Shown one piece after another: positions 9,466 to 18,738 of a stretch of 64,000 nucleotides of DNA. This DNA comes from Fibrella aquatilis (GTDB lineage: Bacteria; Bacteroidota; Bacteroidia; Cytophagales; Spirosomataceae). The stretch spans positions 62,001 to 126,000 of the forward strand of contig NZ_JAFMYU010000003.1 in NCBI RefSeq assembly GCF_017353255.1. The letters are read 5' to 3'. A program made the translations under genes and the position numbers. The number at the start of each line of letters is the position of its first letter. The stretch's first letter is position 1. The notes under the pieces were generated by a model. The model was given only the letters and a program-made list of their open reading frames with translations, had not been told where the DNA came from and did not search any database.

Positions 9466-9528
9466 AGGCGGCTTTTGTTGTTTCAGGGAGTTGGCTGCTG
9501 GGGGTGGGCAGGAGCGGGGGCAACTTTG
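9454..9528 (+). promoter_or_regulatory. Hairpin plus TTTCA/TTTG promoter module (NHL operon)
   Basis: A hairpin GCTGC-TTCACAG-GCGGC and a T-rich tract are followed by TTTCA (9481), TTGGC (9491) and CAACTTTG (9521-9528). The TTTCA to CAACTTTG start-to-start distance is 40 bp. No + strand gene ends just upstream, so the hairpin is not needed to terminate one. Confidence 0.7.
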
Positions 9529-9575
9529 ACCCGGTAGCCCCGATAGGGCGACCAGTAAACAACTCCCCGAATATC

Positions 9576-10718
9576 ATGAACCACTTCCTGCGTCGCCTGG
9601 GCCTGTTGGCCTCCTTCTCGCTGGCCCTGGCCTGCACCACCCCCCAAACCGACGCCATCACGCCTGGCGATACCCCCGGCGGGGGCAGCACGGCAGGGAA
9701 GAAACCCTACGTGACCATCACTACTGTGGCCGGGGGCGATACCCAAAAAGGCTTTTTGGATGGCAAGGGCACGTCGGCGCGGTTTAATTACCCCGCCCAG
9801 ATGACCATCGACAAAAACGACAACCTCTACGTCATCGACCAGCGCATCAGTTATTATGGCGGCAGTGTGATTCGCCGAATAGACCCGGCGGGCAACGTCA
9901 CCACCTTCGTCAAAGGGCTGGCCTCTGTCACCGACATCTGCGTGGACCCCCGCGACGGCGTCACGCTCTACGCCATCGAATGCGGCGATGCACCTGGGGT
10001 CTACAACGGCATTTTCCGCATCAGCAGCAGTGGCGAAGTCACCCGTCTGAGTGGTGGCCCCGATGCGAGTGGTGGCTACAGTTTCGGCTACCGCGACGGG
10101 CCGCTGGCGCAGGCCAAATTCAGCAACCCCTGGAGCATAGCTATGGACAAAGCCGGGATGATTTACATCGGTGATGGCTTGAACCACTGCATTCGGAAGG
10201 TGAACCTCAGCACGGGTATGGTCTCGACGCTGGCGGGCAAACCCGAAAACACCACAACCTGCAAACTGGTAGACGGCAAAGGTGCCGATGCCCGGTTTTG
10301 CACCGTAGAAGACCTGACCCTCGACGACGCCGGGAACCTCTACGTACCTGACTGGGGCAACCACGCCGTGCGCCAAATCGCCCCCGACGGCACCGTATCG
10401 ACCTACCTGGGCCTCAGCACGGGCTATTCGGCCGATAAGCCGCGCACCCAAAGCGGCGTGTATCAGCCCTACCGCATCCAGTATGACCCGGTCAACAAAC
10501 GCCTGATTGTGGTTGTCGACACGGGCACGTACATGATCATGGTCACCCCCGACGATTACGTCCACAGCCTCGACCGGGTGCTTACCCACGACTATGCCGA
10601 CACCAGCCCCGGCACCAGCCACGCCAACTACAGCCTGGCTGTCAACAGCAAAGGTGAACTGTTCACCCTCGACAAATACAACCACTGCATCCGCAAGCGG
10701 GCCATCACCTGGAAATAA
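9576..10718 (+). CDS. NHL-repeat lipoprotein
   Basis: The start at 9576 gives 380 residues beginning MNHFLRRLGLLASFSLALAC, a lipoprotein signal peptide with its lipobox Cys at residue 20. The mature part is a six-bladed NHL beta-propeller built from repeats of the form DGKGTSARFNYPAQMTIDKNDNLYVID, AKFSNPWSIAMDKAGMIYIGD, and DARFCTVEDLTLDDAGNLYVPDWGNHAVRQI. Such secreted NHL proteins usually act in binding. It is preceded by the promoter module at 9454-9528 and followed 38 bp later by a second lipoprotein gene, so the two form an operon. Confidence 0.88.
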   Translation: MNHFLRRLGLLASFSLALACTTPQTDAITPGDTPGGGSTAGKKPYVTITTVAGGDTQKGFLDGKGTSARFNYPAQMTIDKNDNLYVIDQRISYYGGSVIRRIDPAGNVTTFVKGLASVTDICVDPRDGVTLYAIECGDAPGVYNGIFRISSSGEVTRLSGGPDASGGYSFGYRDGPLAQAKFSNPWSIAMDKAGMIYIGDGLNHCIRKVNLSTGMVSTLAGKPENTTTCKLVDGKGADARFCTVEDLTLDDAGNLYVPDWGNHAVRQIAPDGTVSTYLGLSTGYSADKPRTQSGVYQPYRIQYDPVNKRLIVVVDTGTYMIMVTPDDYVHSLDRVLTHDYADTSPGTSHANYSLAVNSKGELFTLDKYNHCIRKRAITWK

Positions 10719-10756
10719 GGCATCGTATTACTCTCACTATCTACATCCACTACACC

Positions 10757-11488
10757 ATGAAACTTCTCCTATGCACCCTGCTCTTACTGAGCCTATTAAC
10801 CTTTCCCTCCTGTCAGCACAACTCCGACCTTACCCCCGATGGTGGCCCCGATTCAACCGACGTGGGCGTACGCCCCGAAAGCTCGGCACCAGGTTTCGGC
10901 AACTCGAAAGCCCGACCACTGGGCACCCCCTTTGCCTTGCCGACAGGGGTTACGGTGGTAGCAACGCCCCGCTTCGATGAAGATTGCTGGACGGAGGCCC
11001 TGAAAAAGAAGCAGGTGAAAGGGTCGGGTGGGCTGGTTGAGTTTGGCCTCTCGTTGCGCAACGACAACGACCACCCGGTGCGGATAGAGCTGCCACCGGG
11101 GCTGATCTGGATTGCCAGAACCAACACCACCTACCAGGATATTCCGCAGAACGGCCTCATTGTCAAGACCGTGGTGATCCTGATTCCGGCCTATACCACC
11201 GAATGTGTCTGGCTCTTAGCGTACTGCATCAACTCGGACCGGAGCGTCACCCGCACCGGCGACACCTACGAGGCGACCCCTGTGGTAAGCAACCACCCCG
11301 GCGTGAAGGCACTGGCGCAGCAATTGGCCAACAAGAAGATTAACGAAGACGAATTTTCGCCCGAACCAACCCAGGCCGAGCGTAGTCAACTAGCCTTTAT
11401 AGGCGTGGCCGTCGAAGACGTTGCTTCATACGGCACCGTGCAGCCCAGCACTCAAAAATATATCGACCAACTGCCCAATTCGAAATAA
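10757..11488 (+). CDS. Hypothetical lipoprotein
   Basis: The 243-residue protein begins with a lipoprotein signal (LLLLSLLTFPSC, Cys19) and is otherwise unfamiliar. After an Asp/Pro/Gly-rich tether (20-60) comes a globular domain with LVEFGLSLRNDNDHPVRIELPPGL, which reads like one beta-sandwich strand set. There are four further cysteines. It follows the NHL gene by 38 bp and is probably co-expressed with it. I do not recognise a family. Confidence 0.75.
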   Translation: MKLLLCTLLLLSLLTFPSCQHNSDLTPDGGPDSTDVGVRPESSAPGFGNSKARPLGTPFALPTGVTVVATPRFDEDCWTEALKKKQVKGSGGLVEFGLSLRNDNDHPVRIELPPGLIWIARTNTTYQDIPQNGLIVKTVVILIPAYTTECVWLLAYCINSDRSVTRTGDTYEATPVVSNHPGVKALAQQLANKKINEDEFSPEPTQAERSQLAFIGVAVEDVASYGTVQPSTQKYIDQLPNSK

Positions 11489-11548
11489 GAAAAATAAGCG
11501 TCTGGAAGGAATTGACACTGGTAATCAAGCTTGAACCTTGGCCTGTGA

Positions 11549-11657
11549 ACCCTGGCCTGTGTCTCCACAGGCCTACGCTGGCGTAAGCCATCCGGGCGAG
11601 TAGCTGACGCGAGCGTAGGCCTGTGGAGAGCGGAACGCCGCCCGCACAGGCCAGGGT
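11549..11657 (+). repeat. Palindromic element copy R2 (left of RAYT), with insertion in right arm
   Basis: The left arm (ACCCTGGCCTGTGTCTCCAC, 11549 onward) and the loop GCCATCCGGGCGAG are as in R1. The right arm is broken after CCTGTGGAGA by about 15 bp (GCGGAACGCCGCCCG) before it resumes CACAGGCCAGGGT. A partial extra copy, CCTTGGCCTGTG, lies just upstream. Confidence 0.88.
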
Positions 11658-11783
11658 GACCGGCCCTTAACCTGACGGCTTCTGACAACTAGGGTGTATC
11701 CAAAGATCGGTAGGTGATTCCCGCTCTCCGCTCAGGCCAAGGGGCGGGAGACCCAAATCAGGGTATATGGGGCATGTACGAAG

Positions 11784-12350
11784 TTAAAATCGATCTTTGT
11801 AATGGGTTAGAATACCCCATTCGTCCAGGCCTGTCTCATAAAAGGGAGCCGAAGACCACCGATAATTTTCAGGGCTGTCAACTAGGTTCCAGCGTTCATG
11901 CAAGGGATTCCGATGCATATATTCGATCTTCTGCTCCACTTTTTCCTGACCATCCATTAGAATAGCCAGCGGGTCACGTTGCCAAACTCGGTGTAAACGA
12001 TCCGAGTCATCCACGCTGAAAAAAGGTAGCACCTGAGGGTGATGCTGCTTCAAGTCGGCCAGTATAGTATGGCTGGTAAATTTGTTGAAACTAGCGTGGG
12101 GTATTTCCTTTCCATTAGGCTCAAGCATTTCCCAAACGATATGCAAGTGGTTGGGCATGATCACAAAACCATAGATGCACACAACGCCCCGACTTACCAA
12201 CTCTTGCCAGGATTGGAGTATCACGTGTTTGTACTTGTCGGGCTGTAGCAACCGTTTCCAGTCTTTAATAGTGTTCGTCCAAAAATACACCTGGTTGAGC
12301 TCCATTCTTGAGTTACGGTATTGACTGTCAATATGTTCGCGCCTGGCCAT
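11784..12350 (-). CDS. REP-associated tyrosine transposase (RAYT, Y1/HUH family)
   Basis: The 188-residue protein (173 if it starts at Met16, position 12305) has the features of IS200-like Y1 enzymes of the RAYT group: YFWTNTIKDW near the start, the metal-binding HUH motif in GFVIMPNHLHIV (H68-L-H70), and the catalytic tyrosine in QKIEYMHRNPLHERW (Y144). RAYTs are single-copy enzymes that recognise and move or process short palindromic REP sequences. This gene sits between palindromic copies R2 (about 130 bp away) and R3 (about 80 bp away), the classical arrangement of such enzymes. It is intact, with no frameshift. Cutting of these repeats is inferred, not shown. Confidence 0.93.
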   Translation of the reverse strand: MARREHIDSQYRNSRMELNQVYFWTNTIKDWKRLLQPDKYKHVILQSWQELVSRGVVCIYGFVIMPNHLHIVWEMLEPNGKEIPHASFNKFTSHTILADLKQHHPQVLPFFSVDDSDRLHRVWQRDPLAILMDGQEKVEQKIEYMHRNPLHERWNLVDSPENYRWSSAPFYETGLDEWGILTHYKDRF

Positions 12351-12430
12351 CGCTGTTGGGTAGATTTAAATCAACTGCCGCCAAGTTAGCTGCTCTGCCG
12401 TTAATGCTGTCATCTTTTACCGCATCACCT

Positions 12431-12545
12431 CACCCTGGCCTGTGTCCGCACCTTGGCCTGTGTCTCCACAGGCCTACTCCTGCGCCAGCCATCCGGGCGA
12501 GTAGGCTTGCGCCAGCGTAGGCCTGTGGAGACACAGGCCAGAGTG
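12431..12545 (+). repeat. Palindromic element copy R3 (right of RAYT)
   Basis: The inner arms TTGGCCTGTGTCTCCACAGG (from 12453) and the matching right arm ending at 12540 flank the loop GCCATCCGGGCGAG, in the same orientation as R1, R2 and R4. An extra CACCCTGGCCTGTG lies at its left end (12431), so the outer arm is partly duplicated. Confidence 0.9.
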
Positions 12546-12640
12546 CAGGGGTGCAGGCTGGTTTTGAATCAGCAACACAGGCTAGGATGCTGAGCGCTTA
12601 CTTTTCTATTAGCCTCTCCCCACTTCAACCGTTGTTTCTG

Positions 12641-12691
12641 ACGGTTCAGCCTGAACTGACCGGGCGTTCATATGTCGCCGCTATAGGTTTA
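12641..12691 (+). promoter_or_regulatory. GTTCA/TTTA promoter module of the GH9 gene
   Basis: ACGGTTCA (GTTCA at 12644) is followed exactly 40 bp later by TAGGTTTA (12684-12691), a near-consensus Bacteroidota -7 box. The 5' leader would be about 70 nt and contains a small inverted repeat (CGCCC...GGGGCG) just before the ATG. Confidence 0.6.
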
Positions 12692-12765
12692 CTCCCGCTT
12701 TTGGCCCCAGAAAGGCACTATTCACACACTAATCGCCCGTTTGGGGCGCGGGAATCCTATTTTTT

Positions 12766-15700
12766 ATGAAACAACAACTCATATGGACAATGGTCTGGCT
12801 GCTCAGCGTGTGTTACGCATGGGCAGCCCCACCCACCACCACCGGGTTTATCCGGATCGATCAGTTTGGGTATTTGCCCAACGCCCGTAAGGTAGCGGTA
12901 GTAGTCAGTCCCCAGGTGGGGGCCAACGCCGGTACGCCCTTCAACGCCAGCACCGGTGCCAACCAGTATCAGGTACGGCGGTGGGCCGACGATGCGGTGG
13001 TGTTTACCGGCACGCTCCAGACCTGGGGCGGCGGAGCCACGCAGGTGCAGTCGGGCGATAAGGGCTGGTGGTTCGACTTTTCGGCAGTCAACGTGCCGGG
13101 GTCGTATTACGTGTTCGACCTGGGCAACAACGTGGGGTCGTACCGCTTCGAGGTGGGCAACGGGGTGTATACCGACGTGCTCAAAACCGCCCTCCGCACC
13201 TTCTATTACCAGCGCATCAACGGCGCGAAGCAACCGCCCTACACCGACCCGAAATGGGCCGACGGGGCCACGCACGAAGGTCCCGGACAGGACCGGCAGG
13301 CCACCAGCCGCTATGCGCAGGGCGATCTGACCACGGCCAAAGACCTGCACGGCGGCTGGATGGACGCGGGCGACATGAACAAGTACGTCACCTTTGCCGA
13401 AGAGCCGGTGGGCCTGCTGCTGGAGTCGTACCGGCTGAACCCCTCGGTGTTTACCGACAACCTGAACATTCCCGAATCGGGCAACGGCATCCCCGATGTG
13501 CTTGACGAGGCCATGTGGGAACTGGACTTCATGCGCCGGATGCAGGACGCCACCGGCACGGGCGGGCTGCTGCTGAAGGTGGGCGTGGTAGATTACAACG
13601 AAGCCAACCCACCCAGTGCCGACCGTCGGCCGCGCTACTACGTACCCGAATGCACGGCCTCTACGCTGTCGGGGGCGGCCATGTTTGCCACGGCGGGGGC
13701 GGTGCTGCGTACCGTACCAACCCTGACCGCCTATGCGCAGGATATGACCGCCCGCGCCGAACGGGCCTTTGCCCGCGCCCGCATTGCGACTGCCAACTTC
13801 ACGGCTTTCGAGGCCAATTGCGACGACCAGGTGGTGAAGGCAGGCGATGCCGACCGGCAGCCACCCGTACAGCGGCAGTCGGCCATAGTGGCGGCGGTTT
13901 ATTTGTTCGAGGCCACCGGCAAGGCGGAATACAAGGCGTTCATCGACGCCCAATACACCCAGATCGAGCCGATTTCGAACAACTGGTGGGGGCCGTATGC
14001 CATGCACCTGCACGTGGCCCTGCTGCGCTACGCCGCCAACCCCGCCGCCACGCCTACGGTGGCCACGGCAATTCGGGCGGGCAAGAGCGGACAGGATAAC
14101 GTGCTGTCTGTCAATGACTACACGGCCAAAACAGACCTTTATCGGGCGCAGCTGGGCAACGAGCAATACCACTGGGGCAGCAACCAGGTGCGGGCCAACG
14201 CCGGCGCGGCCAACCTCGACTTTGTGGCCTTCAACGTGAACCCGGCCAACCGGGCACTGTATAAGGAAATCGCGGGCGAGTACCTGCACTGGTTTCACGG
14301 CGTGAACGCCCAGGGCAAGGTGATGCTCTCGAACATGTATGCTTTCGGGGCCGAAAACGCCCTCAACGAAGTGTATCACGTCTGGTTTGCCGACGGCACC
14401 GACTGGGACAACGCCCTGACCTCGCCCAAGGGGCCGGTGCCGGGCTATGTGCCGGTGGGGCCGCAAAATCTGTACTACTACCAGGGGTCGCAGACGTACC
14501 TGAAAAGCGAACCGTTGCAGAAACGCTATAAAGACTGGAACGGCGGCTACGGCGACAATTCGTGGGAACTGACCGAAGTGGCGATCTACAACCAGGCGGC
14601 CTACATCAACCTGCTCAGCCGCCTGATGCTGCCCGCCGCAGACCCTACCGACACCGAGCCACCCACCGTGCCCGGCAACCTGACCGCGTCGGAACTGTCG
14701 CCCTATTCGGTAAAGCTGAGCTGGACGCCCTCCACCGACAACCGGGCTTTGGCCGCGTATGAGGTTTACCAGAACGGCAGCAAAGTGGCCGAAACCACCG
14801 AGACCAACCTGCCCCTGTCGACGCTCTCGCCCAGCACCAGCTACACCTTCACCGTGCGGGCCACCGACGTGTCGGGCAACCGGTCGGCGGTGAGTAATGC
14901 CGTGGTGGTGACTACGCCCGCACCCAGCGCCAACGACCTGATTATCTACGGCGACGCGCTTCGCAACACGTTTACGGAATGGTCGTGGAACAGCAGCAGC
15001 AACTTTGCCAATACCAGCCCGGTTAAGCTTGGTAGTCAATCGGTTAACGTAGCTATCACAACGGCCTGGGGGGCACTAAGCTTGCGAAACGCCGACATAC
15101 TGCAAACGGCCAGTTACCCCGGCGGCATTCAGTTCTGGTTCTACGGCACCGAAAAGCCCGTGCGCGTCACCGTCAACCGCGTCGATACCGACCCGCCGTC
15201 GGTAGAGTATACCCTGACGGCCGAGCCCAACACCTGGACGCTCGTGCGCATTCCGTGGAGCGCGCTGGGCAGCCCGTCGCAGATTCAGCGGCTGTCGTTC
15301 ATGGACGGGTCGGGCGGTGCGCAGCGGTTTTACCTCGACGATATCCGGCTTGTGGCCGGTGCCACCACCAACGATACGCAGGCACCAGCGGCTCCTACCG
15401 GCCTGACAGCCAGCAACATAACGGCCTCTGGCCTTACGCTCACCTGGACGGCTTCGGCAGATAACGTGGGCGTAACAGGCTACGATATTGTGCAGGGTAG
15501 CACAGTCATTGGCACAACTACGGGCACCACATTCAGCGTGTCGGGCCTGAGCTGCAACCTGGGTTATACGTTCAGCATACGGGCCAAAGATGCCGCCGGT
15601 AACGTGTCGGTCAGTAGCAACACGGCCTTTGCCACCACCGCCGCCTGCCCATCGGTGCCACCGGTGTCGGGCAGTGACGAGGTGATTTACAACGAAGCGC

Positions 15701-17088
15701 TGAACCCCAACTGGCAGGAGTGGGGCTGGTCGGTCACGTCCGACTACGCCGCCAGCAGTCCGGTGAAAGTGGGGCAGAAAGCCTTGAGTATCAATTACAC
15801 CGACGGCTGGGGAGGCTGGGCCATCACGCGCAACGCCCACGTTGCTACCACGCCACAGACCACGATTAGGCTCTGGCTCTACGCTACCACGGCCAAGACG
15901 CTGGGCATATGCACCAGTTCGGAAAACGACGGTGGCCTGAGTCCTTACGTCTCGTTTCAGCCCACGCCCAACGCCTGGCAGGAGGTGGTGATCACGATGC
16001 CGCAGCTGGGTAATCCGGCGAAGATCAAGCGCCTCACGATCCAGTCGCAGGCACCGGGTGCCAACCTGATCTACGTCGACAATGTGCGGTTTGAGGGGTC
16101 ATTTGGCGTGTCGGTGAGTAACGTGACCACCACGGGGCTGCAACTGAACTGGACACCGCCATCGGGTCTCTCGACCGTGGCGGCTTATGCGGTGTATCAG
16201 AACGGTAACCTACTGAATAGCAGCGTAATGAGTACATCGTTGGCAGTGTCTGGGCTGGTATGTGGCACCGCCTACAGTTTCCAGGTACGGGCAAACGACG
16301 CCCAGGGCAACGCGCTGGTGACGAGTGTCCCGCTGAGCGCCACCACCACATTTTGCCCTGGCTCTTCGACCGTAGAACTGATTTATGATGAGGCGTTCAA
16401 CCCTAACTGGGCCGACTGGTCGTGGGGTGTGACGGAGAATTATGGCAACACCAGTCCCGTAAAAGTGGGTCAGAAATCGGCCTCACTAGTCTTCGACGGC
16501 TGGGGTGGCTGGTCGATTTTCCGCAACGCGCCACTAGCCACCACACCGCAGACGACGCTGAAGTTCTGGCTCTACGCTGCGACGACCAAAACGCTGACCG
16601 TGACCGCCTACACCGACAACGACAGCGGCGCGGGCACCACAGTAAACCTGACGCCTACGCCTAGTGTGTGGCAAGAAATCACGCTGACGATGGGGCAACT
16701 GGGCAACCCAGCCAGGATCAAACGGATCGTGATGAACCTGCCCACGTTCGGTCCGGCACCGATTTTTCTGGATCAGGTCAGGTTTGAAACGCCTAACGGC
16801 AGTGCCCGCGTGGCAATGCTGACAGAAGGTGACACCCACAGCCGGATGACCCTTAGCCCCAACCCGACCGATGGCCCCGTGCGGGTACAGGTGCAGGCGG
16901 CAGAAGCCGGTTCGGGTATGTTGTCGGTCATGACCCTCACGGGTACGGCGGTACTAAGTCAGGCGGTATCGATGGCGGCTGGTGTGAACGAGTATGCACT
17001 AGACGTGAGGTCGTTACCGGCTGGTACGTACCTGGTGCAGTGGCAAACACACACCCAACGGCTCGTGCAGCGGCTGGTGAAACGGTAA
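12766..17088 (+). CDS. Secreted multimodular GH9 endoglucanase with T9SS sorting domain
   Basis: The 1440-residue enzyme reads: signal peptide (1-21), CelD_N-type Ig domain (about 24-115), GH9 catalytic domain (about 125-620), then three FN3 domains (628-717, 872-960, 1109-1196), each followed by a similar beta-sandwich module of about 140 residues (722-868, 968-1108, 1203-1345), and a Por-type C-terminal sorting tail (about 1355-1440, LSPNPTDGPV ... LPAGTYLVQW). Catalytic signatures are WMDAGDMNKY (D200, D203) and NSWELTEVAIYN (E604). The tail implies export by the type IX system. Beta-glucan or xyloglucan is the likely substrate. The large antisense open frame inside is an artefact of GC-rich coding DNA. 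Confidence 0.9.
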   Translation: MKQQLIWTMVWLLSVCYAWAAPPTTTGFIRIDQFGYLPNARKVAVVVSPQVGANAGTPFNASTGANQYQVRRWADDAVVFTGTLQTWGGGATQVQSGDKGWWFDFSAVNVPGSYYVFDLGNNVGSYRFEVGNGVYTDVLKTALRTFYYQRINGAKQPPYTDPKWADGATHEGPGQDRQATSRYAQGDLTTAKDLHGGWMDAGDMNKYVTFAEEPVGLLLESYRLNPSVFTDNLNIPESGNGIPDVLDEAMWELDFMRRMQDATGTGGLLLKVGVVDYNEANPPSADRRPRYYVPECTASTLSGAAMFATAGAVLRTVPTLTAYAQDMTARAERAFARARIATANFTAFEANCDDQVVKAGDADRQPPVQRQSAIVAAVYLFEATGKAEYKAFIDAQYTQIEPISNNWWGPYAMHLHVALLRYAANPAATPTVATAIRAGKSGQDNVLSVNDYTAKTDLYRAQLGNEQYHWGSNQVRANAGAANLDFVAFNVNPANRALYKEIAGEYLHWFHGVNAQGKVMLSNMYAFGAENALNEVYHVWFADGTDWDNALTSPKGPVPGYVPVGPQNLYYYQGSQTYLKSEPLQKRYKDWNGGYGDNSWELTEVAIYNQAAYINLLSRLMLPAADPTDTEPPTVPGNLTASELSPYSVKLSWTPSTDNRALAAYEVYQNGSKVAETTETNLPLSTLSPSTSYTFTVRATDVSGNRSAVSNAVVVTTPAPSANDLIIYGDALRNTFTEWSWNSSSNFANTSPVKLGSQSVNVAITTAWGALSLRNADILQTASYPGGIQFWFYGTEKPVRVTVNRVDTDPPSVEYTLTAEPNTWTLVRIPWSALGSPSQIQRLSFMDGSGGAQRFYLDDIRLVAGATTNDTQAPAAPTGLTASNITASGLTLTWTASADNVGVTGYDIVQGSTVIGTTTGTTFSVSGLSCNLGYTFSIRAKDAAGNVSVSSNTAFATTAACPSVPPVSGSDEVIYNEALNPNWQEWGWSVTSDYAASSPVKVGQKALSINYTDGWGGWAITRNAHVATTPQTTIRLWLYATTAKTLGICTSSENDGGLSPYVSFQPTPNAWQEVVITMPQLGNPAKIKRLTIQSQAPGANLIYVDNVRFEGSFGVSVSNVTTTGLQLNWTPPSGLSTVAAYAVYQNGNLLNSSVMSTSLAVSGLVCGTAYSFQVRANDAQGNALVTSVPLSATTTFCPGSSTVELIYDEAFNPNWADWSWGVTENYGNTSPVKVGQKSASLVFDGWGGWSIFRNAPLATTPQTTLKFWLYAATTKTLTVTAYTDNDSGAGTTVNLTPTPSVWQEITLTMGQLGNPARIKRIVMNLPTFGPAPIFLDQVRFETPNGSARVAMLTEGDTHSRMTLSPNPTDGPVRVQVQAAEAGSGMLSVMTLTGTAVLSQAVSMAAGVNEYALDVRSLPAGTYLVQWQTHTQRLVQRLVKR

Positions 17089-17106
17089 ATAGTTTACTGT
17101 TTTCCG

Positions 17107-17263
17107 TTTGCAGTCTTCTGTTGCTTCGCGTTCCGCCACCCTGGCCTGTGTCTCCACAGGCCTACGCCTGCGTAAGCCATCCGGGCGAGTAGACTGGCGC
17201 CAGCGTAGGCCTGTGGAGACACAGGCCAGGGTGGCGGAACGCGAAGCAACAGAAGACTGCAAA
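17107..17263. repeat. Perfect 61-bp inverted repeat containing palindromic element copy R4
   Basis: Arms 17107-17167 and 17203-17263 are identical inverted copies of 61 bp around a 35-nt loop with GCCATCCGGGCGAG. The inner part is the common palindromic element; the outer 25-30 bp (TTTGCAGTCTTCTG...) is private to this copy and merges into the word repeat CTCTAAACTGAAAACTG. The structure lies between the GH9 stop and the GT1 promoter and could terminate the GH9 transcript. Confidence 0.93.
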
Positions 17264-17305
17264 CTCTAAACTGAAAACTGCTTACCGTTTCATCCCCCGC
17301 TTTTG

Positions 17306-17356
17306 CCGGTTCAGGCCAATGCCCATTGGGGGGCGGTAAACGACCTGCCATTTTTG
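17306..17356 (+). promoter_or_regulatory. GTTCA/TTTG promoter module of the GT1 gene
   Basis: CCGGTTCA (GTTCA at 17309) lies 40 bp upstream of CATTTTTG (17349-17356). The leader ends ACACAAAACAACACATACCG before the ATG. Confidence 0.65.
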
Positions 17357-17379
17357 GCTACACAAAACAACACATACCG

Positions 17380-18690
17380 ATGAACTCCCAACGTATTCTC
17401 ATGGCCACCATGCCTATGGATGGCCATTTTAGCCCGCTTACGGGCCTTGCCGTTCACCTCTGTCAACTTGGGCACGACGTCCGCTGGTACGTGGGCGGCG
17501 ATTATGGCGACCGGGTTACCGCCCTTGGGCTGCACCACTACCCGTTTGTGCGGGCCAAAATCGTTAACCAAGAAAACCTCGACAGCTTGTTTCCTGAACG
17601 TAAAGACTTGAAAAACACCATCGCCCGGCTCCGTTTCGACATCAACCAGGTGTTTCTGCTCCGCGCTCCAGAGTTTGTCGACGATCTGACAGCCATTCAT
17701 GCCGACTGGCCCTTCGACCTCATCATTCACGACGTGGCCTTCATTGGCGGCTCGTTCATCCAGCAGCTGCTGTCGGTGAAATCGGTGGCGGTGGGCGTGG
17801 TGCCCCTGGCCGAATCCGACGAGTGGGTTGGGCCGTCGGGGATGGGCATGCCACCCCGGGCTGGGTTTGTTGGTCGACAGTATCAGCGTTTTCTGCGGTT
17901 TATGGTGCAGGACGTACTGTTTAAACCCTGTAATGACCTGCACAATCAGCTTCGCGTTGAGCATGGACTGCCCCCGGTGTCGGGCTTTTTGTTCGATTAC
18001 CTGGTGCGGTCGGCAGACCTGTATCTACAGAGTGGCGTGCCGGGGTTCGAGTATCCGCGCAAACGTATAAGCCCCAACGTTCGGTTTGTGGGACCCCTGT
18101 TGCCGTTTAGCAGCAACAAACGGCGCTCGTTTACGCAGGCCGACAAGGTGTTTTGCTACAGTCACGTGGTGCTGGTGACGCAGGGCACGGTTGAGCGCGA
18201 CGTAGAAAAGCTGCTGGTGCCTACGCTGGAAGCCTTCGCCGACGACCCCAACACGCTGGTGATTGCCACCACGGGCGGTTCGCAAACGGAGGTGCTACGC
18301 CACCGGTTTCCGCATGATAACCTCATCATCGAAGACTTTATCCCCTTCAACGCCGTGATGCCCTACGCCAGCGTGTACGTCACCAACGGCGGCTACGGCG
18401 GCGTGATGCTGGCCTTAAAACACAACCTGCCCGTGGTGGCGGCGGGCGTTCACGAGGGCAAAAATGAGATCGCCGCCCGCATTGGCTACTGCCAGGTGGG
18501 GGTGAACCTGAAGACCGAAACGCCCAAACCAGCCCAGATTCGCCGGGCCATACAAACGCTGCTGACCGACACCCACTACCGGCAGAATGTTCGCAAGCTG
18601 AGCCGTGAATTCAGCCAGTACGATGCCCTCAAACTGGCTGAACAGCATATTCAGAACCTATTGGAAAAGGAGGCCCTGGTTGCCGCCTAG
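17380..18690 (+). CDS. GT1 (UDP-glycosyltransferase/MGT-type) glycosyltransferase
   Basis: The start at 17380 gives 436 residues. The N-terminus (RILMATMPMDGHFSPLTGLAVHLCQLGHDVRWY) is the typical GT-B acceptor domain of family GT1, and the C-terminal half carries the nucleotide-sugar block VVLVTQGTVERD, NLIIEDFIPFNAVMPYASVYVTNGGYGGVMLALKHNLPVVAAGVHEGKNEIAAR. The usual HxG of plant enzymes is NGGYGG here, as in many bacterial members. It is cytoplasmic and probably glycosylates a small molecule or lipid; the acceptor is unknown. It stands alone behind its own promoter. Confidence 0.88.
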   Translation: MNSQRILMATMPMDGHFSPLTGLAVHLCQLGHDVRWYVGGDYGDRVTALGLHHYPFVRAKIVNQENLDSLFPERKDLKNTIARLRFDINQVFLLRAPEFVDDLTAIHADWPFDLIIHDVAFIGGSFIQQLLSVKSVAVGVVPLAESDEWVGPSGMGMPPRAGFVGRQYQRFLRFMVQDVLFKPCNDLHNQLRVEHGLPPVSGFLFDYLVRSADLYLQSGVPGFEYPRKRISPNVRFVGPLLPFSSNKRRSFTQADKVFCYSHVVLVTQGTVERDVEKLLVPTLEAFADDPNTLVIATTGGSQTEVLRHRFPHDNLIIEDFIPFNAVMPYASVYVTNGGYGGVMLALKHNLPVVAAGVHEGKNEIAARIGYCQVGVNLKTETPKPAQIRRAIQTLLTDTHYRQNVRKLSREFSQYDALKLAEQHIQNLLEKEALVAA

Positions 18691-18738
18691 CGCTGTGCTC
18701 CTGATTCTGGCCCACCGGTGCGGAAACCGCTTGCCTGA

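Noticed and set aside
12757-15039. A 760-codon open frame antisense to the GH9 gene
   Set aside because: It mirrors the GH9 codons, is rich in Arg/Gly/His/Val as expected for antisense of GC-rich coding DNA, and has no domain or start signal. Other antisense frames (for example 1679-2437, 9483-10685, 20308-21402) were dropped for the same reason.
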